In this document: positions 18,158-27,253 of the stretch, one piece after another
Layout: the number at the start of each line of letters is the position of its first letter
How positions within the stretch are numbered: position 1 is the stretch's first letter
Assembly (NCBI RefSeq): GCF_000736415.1
Contig: NZ_CP009043.1
Coordinates: forward strand, 682,001 to 746,000
DNA: 64,000 nucleotides
Source: Campylobacter iguaniorum
Lineage (GTDB): Bacteria; Campylobacterota; Campylobacteria; Campylobacterales; Campylobacteraceae
Direction: 5' to 3'
Notes under the pieces: model-generated
Database searches by the model: none
Told to the model about the DNA's origin: nothing
The model's input: only the letters and a program-made list of their open reading frames with translations
Program-made: the position numbers and the translations under genes

Positions 18158-19668
18158 GTGTAAATTTATCCTTGTAGGATTTGAAACTTAGACGGATTTG
18201 CTGCTATGATTTTTTGATAATGTGTAAATTTATCCTTGTAGGATTTGAAACTTTGTATTTTCGTTGATGAGTTTTAGATCAGCGTTTGTGTAAATTTATC
18301 CTTGTAGGATTTGAAACCAAAATAAAGGAGAAAATTTGGCAACATACATACGAGTGTAAATTTATCCTTGTAGGATTTGAAACTATCAGTTTTTCTTACG
18401 TTTGTCCTTTTTGTTTGTAGTGTAAATTTATCCTTGTAGGATTTGAAACCCCTAAATGGTTGCTTTCGTGACGCTTTAAGGGGGTGTAAATTTATCCTTG
18501 TAGGATTTGAAACGATCTATTCTTACAAAATGAATACTCTATTAAAGAGTGTAAATTTATCCTTGTAGGATTTGAAACGTATTGTAGTTGAAGCAATGGA
18601 AATGCTAGGCAATGTGTAAATTTATCCTTGTAGGATTTGAAACATAGTAAATTTTCTAGTAACTGCTATAGCTGTATTTCGTGTAAATTTATCCTTGTAG
18701 GATTTGAAACGCTAAATCTTCTCCCTTGACATAAATGATAGCTTCTCCGTGTAAATTTATCCTTGTAGGATTTGAAACAATGTTCTTCCAACTGCAATCG
18801 AAAGACACGAAACAGTGTAAATTTATCCTTGTAGGATTTGAAACTCACTAAATCCTTGAAGTCTTAGACATTCAAGTGGGTGTAAATTTATCCTTGTAGG
18901 ATTTGAAACCCATTTTGATCTTGCCACTGATCAAACTTTAATCTACGTGTAAATTTATCCTTGTAGGATTTGAAACGTAAATTTTAGCTAAAAAAGTGAG
19001 CCGATTTGACCCCAGTGTAAATTTATCCTTGTAGGATTTGAAACCTACATAGTCATAGTTTATCTTCGCATCAGCTTGAGTGTAAATTTATCCTTGTAGG
19101 ATTTGAAACGCCAGTCCATAGCCACTCTACTAGCTACTACAACGTGTAAATTTATCCTTGTAGGATTTGAAACAAATATTTTGCAATTTCTCTATAAATT
19201 AAGGTTATTGTGTAAATTTATCCTTGTAGGATTTGAAACGTAGCAGATAAGGTTGGTTTATAGATAGCATTTGTAGTGTAAATTTATCCTTGTAGGATTT
19301 GAAACTCCTACACCAAACGGAGTGACATTTACAACCTTTTGTGTAAATTTATCCTTGTAGGATTTGAAACCTTGTGTGGTAGCCTATCTCACACGCCAAT
19401 GGGAAAGTGTAAATTTATCCTTGTAGGATTTGAAACTTTCTGGTATTGTAGCACGACTTATTATCTGAAAAAAGTGTAAATTTATCCTTGTAGGATTTGA
19501 AACAGATACTTGAAAGAGTATAAATGGAAGTAGTATTTTAGTGTAAATTTATCCTTGTAGGATTTGAAACCTGAAGCTTTTAAGCCTTGCTTTGAGAATA
19601 TCAAGTGTAAATTTATCCTTGTAGGATTTGAAACCAAGCCAAAACTCTGGAACATAAAAATCAATAGC

Positions 19669-20190
19669 GTGTAAATTTATCCTTGTAGGATTTGAAACTT
19701 CCATATAAGACACTGTCTAACCTTCCAGTTTGTGTGTAAATTTATCCTTGTAGGATTTGAAACGCGTTCCAGCTACACCAGTCAAGGTGGCTACTACGGT
19801 GTAAATTTATCCTTGTAGGATTTGAAACTCAAAGCTTCGCTATCAAGTGTGATTTTTGTGCCGGTGTAAATTTATCCTTGTAGGATTTGAAACAATTCAT
19901 ATTCGCAACGGTATCCAAGACTTAAATCTGTGTAAATTTATCCTTGTAGGATTTGAAACATACCATTCATTTTTCTGTGTGAGTAGCTTTTGCAGTGTAA
20001 ATTTATCCTTGTAGGATTTGAAACGGGTCATTAAGCAAGCCATACGTTTTATTGTCGCCGTGTAAATTTATCCTTGTAGGATTTGAAACCAACGCTTTTT
20101 GCCTGTTGCGATACCGCCCAATTTGTGTAAATTTATCCTTGTAGGATTTGAAACTTCCATATAAGACACTGTCTAACCTTCCAGTTTGTA
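19669..20190 (+). repeat. Spacers 74 and 81: same target, different length
   Basis: The spacer at 19699-19733 (35 bases, begins TTCCATATAAGACACTG) recurs at 20155-20190 with 36 bases; the second copy has one extra A at the leader-distal end. Six other spacers lie between them. Confidence 0.85.
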
Positions 20191-22996
20191 GTGTAAATTT
20201 ATCCTTGTAGGATTTGAAACGCGGTGGTTGCGTTGTAGATACTACTCAACTATCGTGTAAATTTATCCTTGTAGGATTTGAAACCTTCATCCCTCAAAGT
20301 ATCTCTAAGCATATAAAACGTGTAAATTTATCCTTGTAGGATTTGAAACCTCTTGCTTGGACTAAAGCCTTTTGCTCAGCTATCGTGTAAATTTATCCTT
20401 GTAGGATTTGAAACTCATTGTGGTTTCACCAATAGTGATACTAGTATCTGTGTAAATTTATCCTTGTAGGATTTGAAACAATAGTCTTTGAGTGGCTCAA
20501 GCAGATAGATTGTCCGTGTAAATTTATCCTTGTAGGATTTGAAACCCTTGCGAACTGTGTCATCTTTGCCATAAACTAAGTGTAAATTTATCCTTGTAGG
20601 ATTTGAAACCAAATCTGTAGAAACTTATCTTTTGAGCTTTTACAGTGTAAATTTATCCTTGTAGGATTTGAAACATGCCATTTGGTGGCGAAGAAAAAAT
20701 AAATAAATGTGTAAATTTATCCTTGTAGGATTTGAAACAAGGTAATATTTTTGATAGTTTTTGATAGTAGCTTAGAGTGTAAATTTATCCTTGTAGGATT
20801 TGAAACGTTTGAGTGCTACCCAAACTCCTAACCTGTCATCGTGTAAATTTATCCTTGTAGGATTTGAAACTAATAGTTCGAAAAAATTGAACAAAAATGG
20901 AGTAAGTGTAAATTTATCCTTGTAGGATTTGAAACTGCTGAAACAATTCTAAACTGGCAATATGCTTTAGAGTGTAAATTTATCCTTGTAGGATTTGAAA
21001 CGCTCAATTTGATGAGCTTGTCAAATCTCAAAAGGGTGTAAATTTATCCTTGTAGGATTTGAAACATTATAAGTGGTTCTGAATATGCTTTAAAAATGGG
21101 TGTAAATTTATCCTTGTAGGATTTGAAACTGGAGTCTAATAAAAACTGTTATAATGATCCAAGGTGTAAATTTATCCTTGTAGGATTTGAAACATGGCAA
21201 AACTATTGATAGCGTGACTTGCCGTTTATTTGTGTAAATTTATCCTTGTAGGATTTGAAACTGGATTTTGTTAATAAGGTCATGGGAGACTATGGAGTGT
21301 AAATTTATCCTTGTAGGATTTGAAACAACATTTTTCAAAAACATCAAATAAGCCTTTGCGGTGTAAATTTATCCTTGTAGGATTTGAAACCGAATTCTAA
21401 AGAAACAAATCCAAATGAAATAGGGTGTAAATTTATCCTTGTAGGATTTGAAACGCTCTATCTCATTTCTTGATATTCAGATATTTTGTGTGTAAATTTA
21501 TCCTTGTAGGATTTGAAACTTTTAGCATAAGTTTGATATAATTCTAAAACAAAAGTGTAAATTTATCCTTGTAGGATTTGAAACGTTTGTTGCTTAGATG
21601 CATACATAGATGTAGCTGCGGTGTAAATTTATCCTTGTAGGATTTGAAACTCATAATATAATAATAGGACCATGTAAATGGCTAGTGTAAATTTATCCTT
21701 GTAGGATTTGAAACGTAAAAGATAATCCTAATACTTAAAATAAAAACAAAGTGTAAATTTATCCTTGTAGGATTTGAAACGGGTGTTCAAACGCCCATTT
21801 ATTCTGAATTTTCGGTGTAAATTTATCCTTGTAGGATTTGAAACTTTTCTAAATTCTCGCCCTCGATAACCCCAGCATTCGTGTAAATTTATCCTTGTAG
21901 GATTTGAAACAAATATAACTCTGCTCTGTTTTATCTATCATTTTTCGTGTAAATTTATCCTTGTAGGATTTGAAACTACATATGGTTCGTCTTTGAGTGC
22001 AAACACTAGCGTGTAAATTTATCCTTGTAGGATTTGAAACTGGATAATGGTATGCTTATGGTGCTAATCTCTAATGTGTAAATTTATCCTTGTAGGATTT
22101 GAAACTTTGATAATGAACTAAATCGCCATTGCTTATATCGTGTAAATTTATCCTTGTAGGATTTGAAACTTCACAACACAAAACACACAAGTTGAAGTTT
22201 TAAATTGTGTAAATTTATCCTTGTAGGATTTGAAACGTCCTGAAGGCTTCAAGGAGTGCTTAGAGATATTAGTGTAAATTTATCCTTGTAGGATTTGAAA
22301 CGCTACATAATCCTCATCAATAGAGCAATAAATAGCTTGTGTAAATTTATCCTTGTAGGATTTGAAACCTCAATGGTATTAGAATACCGTGCAACGCCAA
22401 ATAAGTGTAAATTTATCCTTGTAGGATTTGAAACTTTTTAGCCATATTGAGATAGACAAAAGAGGCTTTAGTGTAAATTTATCCTTGTAGGATTTGAAAC
22501 GTGAAATTGATAAAGAGAGTAAGACCATAGAGCTGTGTAAATTTATCCTTGTAGGATTTGAAACCTTCTATGAGTTGTTTTTGACAAGAGATCAACAGAG
22601 TGTAAATTTATCCTTGTAGGATTTGAAACGCCTATATAGAAAACGAGCTCAATAAACGTGATTTGTGTAAATTTATCCTTGTAGGATTTGAAACCTGAAG
22701 CCTAAAGGCTCAACTCTTAATCATCTTTTGTTGTGTAAATTTATCCTTGTAGGATTTGAAACGTTTTTCTAGTTTTTTGCTTGATACAAACTCAGTCCAA
22801 GTGTAAATTTATCCTTGTAGGATTTGAAACTTTAGCAAAATCTTTGAAAAATGAAGAGATACAAGTGTAAATTTATCCTTGTAGGATTTGAAACAATAAA
22901 TCATAAGCTAAATCTAGCACCCTAAATTGGTGTAAATTTATCCTTGTAGGATTTGAAACACTTTTTGGCTTGAATATATCTTTTATAAAGCCTTGA

Positions 22997-23126
22997 GTGT
23001 AAATTTATCCTTGTAGGATTTGAAACCAGCGAAGCAATCACTACAGCTATGAAAAATGATAGTGTAAATTTATCCTTGTAGGATTTGAAACCAGCGAAGC
23101 AATCACTACAGCTATGAAAAATGATA
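22997..23126 (+). repeat. Adjacent duplication of one repeat-spacer unit
   Basis: Spacers 125 (23027-23061) and 126 (23092-23126) are identical over all 35 bases (begin CAGCGAAGCAATCACTAC) and neighbour each other, so the 65-bp repeat-spacer unit was most likely duplicated by unequal recombination or slippage. Confidence 0.9.
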
Positions 23127-24692
23127 GTGTAAATTTATCCTTGTAGGATTTGAAACTATCTTCTATTCTCTCATCACTTTTTAAAGTGTAAGTGTAAATT
23201 TATCCTTGTAGGATTTGAAACCCTTTCAGTTAAGCCCTTTGTGGTAAAATCTAGGTGTAAATTTATCCTTGTAGGATTTGAAACGCTTTTCAAGTTTATA
23301 TCTGTCTATATCCTTAGCTTTGTGTAAATTTATCCTTGTAGGATTTGAAACTTTTGTTTGTTTGTTTTTAGGCAGGTCATAGCTTTTGTGTAAATTTATC
23401 CTTGTAGGATTTGAAACTACTTGACACAAGACATAGCATCTATAGCCGTAGTAGTGTAAATTTATCCTTGTAGGATTTGAAACAATTCAAATATGACGAG
23501 CTTGGCGTAAACAAAGAAAAGTGTAAATTTATCCTTGTAGGATTTGAAACGGTTCTCTATACTCTTTCCATACGCCTGTAGTCTGTGTAAATTTATCCTT
23601 GTAGGATTTGAAACCGGGTATTTAAGAATGGCAAAATAGGGTATATTTGGTGTAAATTTATCCTTGTAGGATTTGAAACCTCACGTTTTCTAAAGCTACT
23701 GCTTCAAGTTTGTGTGTAAATTTATCCTTGTAGGATTTGAAACGCCATAGAGATTTAGCAAAAAAGCATTGTGTTTCAGTGTAAATTTATCCTTGTAGGA
23801 TTTGAAACTAGATTTTTCCCACAAATCAGCGTTTTTGAGTATTGTGTAAATTTATCCTTGTAGGATTTGAAACCGAGCAAAGAGCCATCAACTCTTCCGA
23901 GGTTTAGTACGTGTAAATTTATCCTTGTAGGATTTGAAACTTGTAAAAGGAAATGAGATATATGCTAAGAAATGGGGTGTAAATTTATCCTTGTAGGATT
24001 TGAAACGCCTCTATTCTTTTTGGAATGAAGCTCAAGGCTTCGTGTAAATTTATCCTTGTAGGATTTGAAACTAACTGCTACCATGACTTTCTTTGTTGAA
24101 TGTCTCAGTGTAAATTTATCCTTGTAGGATTTGAAACTATCAAAAAGCAAAGTGGTAGAAAGAAGTTTAAAGTGTAAATTTATCCTTGTAGGATTTGAAA
24201 CGAGCTTCACGCACTTGATAAAGTGGCTAAAAGTTTGCGTGTAAATTTATCCTTGTAGGATTTGAAACCTACGGACACCTACCCCTCCCAAAAAAACTGG
24301 TGTAAATTTATCCTTGTAGGATTTGAAACGTGAAGATATTTCGCTATAATTCCAAAATGAGTAAGGTGTAAATTTATCCTTGTAGGATTTGAAACTCGTA
24401 TATCATTATTTTATCCTTGAAAGTTCTGGTGTAAATTTATCCTTGTAGGATTTGAAACTATATTCATCTTGACATCACTTAATTTTTTTACTGTGTAAAT
24501 TTATCCTTGTAGGATTTGAAACTAACTGTTCCATATACTCAAAATACTAATGTCACAAGTGTAAATTTATCCTTGTAGGATTTGAAACCTTTTGCTTGTT
24601 CGTAATCATCATTTTTGATGAAATTGTGTAAATTTATCCTTGTAGGATTTGAAACTTTGAGTTGAAAGCCTACCAGTTGTTGGAGTTGCTTT

Positions 24693-24722
24693 GTGCAAAT
24701 TTATCCTTGCAGGATTTAAGAT
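24693..24722 (+). repeat. Decayed terminal CRISPR repeat (leader-distal end)
   Basis: This copy differs from the consensus by two T-to-C changes in the first half of the repeat and by a changed 3' end (GGATTTAAGAT instead of GGATTTGAAAC). Terminal repeats decay at the oldest end of an array, so the leader is at the left. Confidence 0.9.
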
Positions 24723-24887
24723 TGCCCACATATCATATTCTATAAATCTAAAGTATAAATCCGCTTTTATTATCCTAGTCATAGCACAAAACCAAAAATC
24801 TACACCCAAAATACAAAAACGCAACTCTACCGCATAAGATTTATACACATTATTGACGCAACAAAACCAAATATCAAATTCGCTATG

Positions 24888-26018
24888 TTACATTTCGTAA
24901 CTTACACAGCATTTTCCATTATGTTTGGCATTGTAGACTTGTGTATCTGCTTGTTTGATAAGCTCATTATATGAAGTCATTGAGTCTGTTTTTGATGCGA
25001 TTCCTATGCTTATATGTGCTTTGCATGTGGTTTCTTTTAGCTTTATATTGAGCATTTTTACGTTTTTTAGTATTGTATTTCCTACTTGTATCGCACCTTC
25101 AAGCTTGGTATTTGGGCATATCAGCAAAAACTCGTCCCCGCCAAGCCTACATATCACATCATCAGTTCTTACAGAATCTTTCAGCGCTATAGCTACTGTT
25201 TTTAGTACGATATCGCCAGCGTCATGTCCGTATGTATCGTTTATCGCTTTGAAGTGGTCTAGATCCATCATCAAAACAGATAACGGAAAGTTATATTCCA
25301 AGCTCTCTTTCCATAGCATATCCAAAGTCTGCATGGCATATCTTCTATTTGGCAGTTCTGTTAGCTGATCGGTTATTGATAGCCTTTTTAGGTGTTCGTT
25401 TGCCACTAGAAGCTCTTTTGTTCTTTCTTCTACTTTTATTTCAAGTTCGTTTTTGAGTAGTAGCAGCTCTTTATTTCTTTTAGATAACATTTCAAGCATT
25501 TTATTTAGTGCATTTACGAGTGGGCCGACCTCTTCGGAGCTGCTTTGTGAGTTTACTATATTATAGGCTTCTTCTTTGCTGGCTCCATTTTGGATTAGTT
25601 CTATTTGTTTAGCCATCTTTTTATCTTGACCAAGTATATGAAAAGCAAGCCAATTCACCAAGAAATCAAGCAAATTCTTTATTTTGACATTTTCCATAGT
25701 GCCTTTGTTTAGCTCAGAATACAGCGTATCTACTTCCACGAAAAATGCTTGGTGGTTTGAGACATGATCTTTGATAAACTCATGAGATAGCTTATATTCA
25801 GCCATTAGCTTTTCTTCTGTGCCAAAGTGATATTTCGCATAGTCAAATAGCTCATTACATAGTTGTGTTATTTCATCTATGCTCAGCACTTTATCTTGTG
25901 ATATTTTGTATCCCAGAGCGTTTATGAGATCCACCAAATGGCGGTGTTGCTTGTCTACAAGCTCTATGCCAGTTTCAAATTTGCTATTCCAAGTAAATAT
26001 ACCGTGAGTGTTTTGCAT
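24888..26018 (-). CDS. Hemerythrin-GGDEF diguanylate cyclase
   Basis: The 376-residue protein starts with a bacteriohemerythrin domain (about 8-135: FTWNSKFETGIELVDKQHRHL, later YHFGTEEKLM and SHEFIKDHVSNHQ), which binds O2 at a di-iron site. A coiled coil (about 180-215) leads to a GGDEF domain with intact RLGGDEF and an RTDD inhibitory I-site five residues before it, so it should make cyclic di-GMP with product inhibition. No signal peptide or membrane segment is seen. Oxygen-responsive control of c-di-GMP is the obvious inference. Its stop lies about 165 bases beyond the CRISPR end; it reads towards the array. Confidence 0.9.
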   Translation of the reverse strand: MQNTHGIFTWNSKFETGIELVDKQHRHLVDLINALGYKISQDKVLSIDEITQLCNELFDYAKYHFGTEEKLMAEYKLSHEFIKDHVSNHQAFFVEVDTLYSELNKGTMENVKIKNLLDFLVNWLAFHILGQDKKMAKQIELIQNGASKEEAYNIVNSQSSSEEVGPLVNALNKMLEMLSKRNKELLLLKNELEIKVEERTKELLVANEHLKRLSITDQLTELPNRRYAMQTLDMLWKESLEYNFPLSVLMMDLDHFKAINDTYGHDAGDIVLKTVAIALKDSVRTDDVICRLGGDEFLLICPNTKLEGAIQVGNTILKNVKMLNIKLKETTCKAHISIGIASKTDSMTSYNELIKQADTQVYNAKHNGKCCVSYEM

Positions 26019-26194
26019 ATCGATCCACCTTTGGTTTAAAGATTGCTTATTGTACCTAACCTAAATATAAAATAACTTTAAATTTCAATAAAATATAAAC
26101 CGTAAATCTATTTTTGCGATAATTATTTGTGATTTGTCGCATTAAAAAAATAATCATTTTTTGACAAATTTTTACAAATATCTTTGATTTTTAC

Positions 26195-26223
26195 TTGACA
26201 AAATAATTTTATTTTTGTATAAT
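26195..26223 (+). promoter_or_regulatory. Consensus sigma-70 promoter of the tRNA cluster
   Basis: TTGACA (26195-26200), a 17-base spacer and TATAAT (26218-26223) form a perfect vegetative promoter 65 bases before the first tRNA. A perfect -35 is rare in Campylobacter and fits a strong stable-RNA promoter. Confidence 0.85.
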
Positions 26224-26288
26224 TTCACTTCATTTTTGAGATGTTGCGATATTTATACACATTAAAGCTTATATCCACAAATGATTTT

Positions 26289-26364
26289 GTCTCGCTAGCT
26301 CAGTCGGTAGAGCATCTCCCTTTTAAGGAGGGGGCCGTTGGTTCGAATCCAACGCGGGACACCA
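26289..26364 (+). tRNA. tRNA-Lys(TTT), copy 1
   Basis: A 76-base cloverleaf with encoded CCA. Acceptor GTCTCGC pairs with GCGGGAC, the anticodon loop is CTTTTAA, and the T-loop is TTCGAAT. It is the first gene of the cluster. Confidence 0.95.
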
Positions 26365-26377
26365 CTGTTTTATTTTT

Positions 26378-26453
26378 GGTCGCTTAGCTCAGTTGGTAGA
26401 GCGCCACCCTTACAAGGTGGATGTCATAAGTTCGAGTCTTATAGCGACCACCA
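26378..26453 (+). tRNA. tRNA-Val(TAC), copy 1
   Basis: 76 bases with CCA. Acceptor GGTCGCT pairs with AGCGACC; the anticodon loop is CTTACAA. It is identical to the copy at 26734. Confidence 0.95.
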
Positions 26454-26468
26454 TTTAAATTTACGGTT

Positions 26469-26545
26469 GCGGCGGTAGTTCAGCTGGTTAGAATATCGGC
26501 CTGTCACGCCGGGGGTCGCGGGTTCGAGTCCCGTCCGCCGCGCCA
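26469..26545 (+). tRNA. tRNA-Asp(GTC), copy 1
   Basis: 77 bases with CCA. Acceptor GCGGCGG pairs with CCGCCGC; the anticodon loop is CTGTCAC. The spacing to the preceding Val gene and its sequence are the same in copy 2. Confidence 0.95.
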
Positions 26546-26552
26546 TTTTTTT

Positions 26553-26628
26553 GTCTCGCTAGCTCAGTCGGTAGAGCATCTCCCTTTTAAGGAGGGGGCC
26601 GTTGGTTCGAATCCAACGCGGGACACCA
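26553..26628 (+). tRNA. tRNA-Lys(TTT), copy 2
   Basis: Identical in sequence to the Lys gene at 26289. It opens the second copy of the Lys-Val-Asp unit. Confidence 0.95.
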
Positions 26629-26648
26629 CTATATTGTCATAGGGTTTT

Positions 26649-26725
26649 GACCCTTTCGTCTAGTTGGCCCAGGACGTCACATTCTCTGTGTGAAAACGTG
26701 AGTTCAAATCTTACAAGGGTCGCCA
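26649..26725 (+). tRNA. Divergent tRNA-Glu(CTC)
   Basis: 77 bases with CCA. Acceptor GACCCTT pairs with AAGGGTC, the D-loop reads GGCCCAGGA as in proteobacterial tRNA-Glu, and the anticodon stem TCACA/TGTGA encloses TTCTCTG, giving anticodon CTC. Position 37 is T instead of the normal purine, and the T-loop is TTCAAAT. It may be a divergent or horizontally acquired Glu tRNA, or a decaying gene. It is present only in the second unit of the duplication. Confidence 0.75.
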
Positions 26726-26733
26726 TCAAATTT

Positions 26734-26809
26734 GGTCGCTTAGCTCAGTTGGTAGAGCGCCACCCTTACAAGGTGGATGTCATAAGTTCGAGTCTTATAG
26801 CGACCACCA
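26734..26809 (+). tRNA. tRNA-Val(TAC), copy 2
   Basis: Identical to the Val gene at 26378. The downstream spacer to Asp is also the same, showing duplication of the pair as one block. Confidence 0.95.
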
Positions 26810-26824
26810 TTTAAATTTACGGTT

Positions 26825-26901
26825 GCGGCGGTAGTTCAGCTGGTTAGAATATCGGCCTGTCACGCCGGGGGTCGCGGGTTCGAGTCCCGTCCGCCGCGCC
26901 A
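26825..26901 (+). tRNA. tRNA-Asp(GTC), copy 2
   Basis: Identical to the Asp gene at 26469; 77 bases with encoded CCA. Confidence 0.95.
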
Positions 26902-26959
26902 TTTTAGTTTTTCGACACATACGTGCCATTATTAGCATTTGCTAAGCTTAGATGATCTT

Positions 26960-27035
26960 GCCTCGTTAGCTCAGTTGGTAGAGCATGTCACTCTTAATGA
27001 TGGGGTCGTAGGTTCGAGCCCTACACGGGGCACCA
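26960..27035 (+). tRNA. tRNA-Lys(CTT)
   Basis: 76 bases with CCA. Acceptor GCCTCGT pairs with ACGGGGC; the anticodon stem TGTCA/TGATG encloses CTCTTAA, so the anticodon is CTT, reading only AAG. The sequence is clearly different from the two Lys(TTT) genes nearby. A separate CTT tRNA is unusual for a low-GC Campylobacter. Confidence 0.88.
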
Positions 27036-27050
27036 TTTTTTATTATTGTT

Positions 27051-27125
27051 GGCCCCTTCGTCTAGCGGTTAGGACACCAGCCTCTCACGTTGGTAACACG
27101 AGTTCGAGTCTCGTAGGGGTCACCA
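27051..27125 (+). tRNA. tRNA-Glu(CTC)
   Basis: 75 bases with CCA. Acceptor GGCCCCT pairs with AGGGGTC; the anticodon stem CCAGC/GTTGG encloses CTCTCAC, so the anticodon is CTC, reading GAG. The rest resembles the usual Campylobacter tRNA-Glu(TTC), from which it could differ by one base in the anticodon (from memory). It is the last gene of the cluster; no clear terminator is seen. Confidence 0.88.
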
Positions 27126-27253
27126 TTTCCCTAAGTATTTCCATAATCTTTGAAATATTAATCAATCAATACAATTTAAACACAGACTAAACTATTATTA
27201 AGCTTATTTGGTTTACCATAATAAACATTATTTTATTAAATTTGGAAAAGATT

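Larger units (their letters stand above)
14886..24722 (+). CRISPR. Very large CRISPR array: 151 repeats, 150 spacers
   Basis: I counted 150 apparently identical 30-bp repeats beginning GTGTAAATTTATCC and ending AGGATTTGAAAC, from 14886 to 24655, plus one decayed terminal repeat at 24693-24722. Spacers are 31-38 bases, mostly 34-37. Each repeat has an internal ATCCT-TGT-AGGAT hairpin and a GAAAC end, so a Cas6-type cut would leave a handle of about TTTGAAAC; this suits type I-B or III systems, but subtype cannot be set without cas genes. None lies in the window on either side. Four spacers occur twice (see separate entries). The minus-strand short reading frames in the array (recurring FKSYKDKFT or SNPTRINLH) are translations of the repeat and not genes. 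Counts were made by eye. Confidence 0.97.

Noticed and set aside
24330-24365. Spacer 145 as a self-targeting spacer against the pyk promoter
   Set aside because: Only about 12 bases around GCTATAATTCCA are shared, as expected from a common -10 box; the rest does not match.
15640-24625. Spacers 12 and 149 share TTTTGATGAAATT at their far end
   Set aside because: Only about 13 bases match, and the remainder differs; chance in AT-rich DNA is enough.
15409-24848. Many 60-88 codon minus-strand reading frames inside the CRISPR array
   Set aside because: They repeat the peptides FKSYKDKFT and SNPTRINLH, which are translations of the CRISPR repeat; the unit length near 66 bases keeps frames open.
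24723-24887. Search for cas remnants between the array and the GGDEF gene
   Set aside because: Nothing resembling cas1, cas2 or other cas genes; only AT-rich DNA without a supported frame.
26602-27190. Reading frames of 70 and 83 codons through the tRNA cluster
   Set aside because: They lie over tRNA genes and are not plausible proteins.
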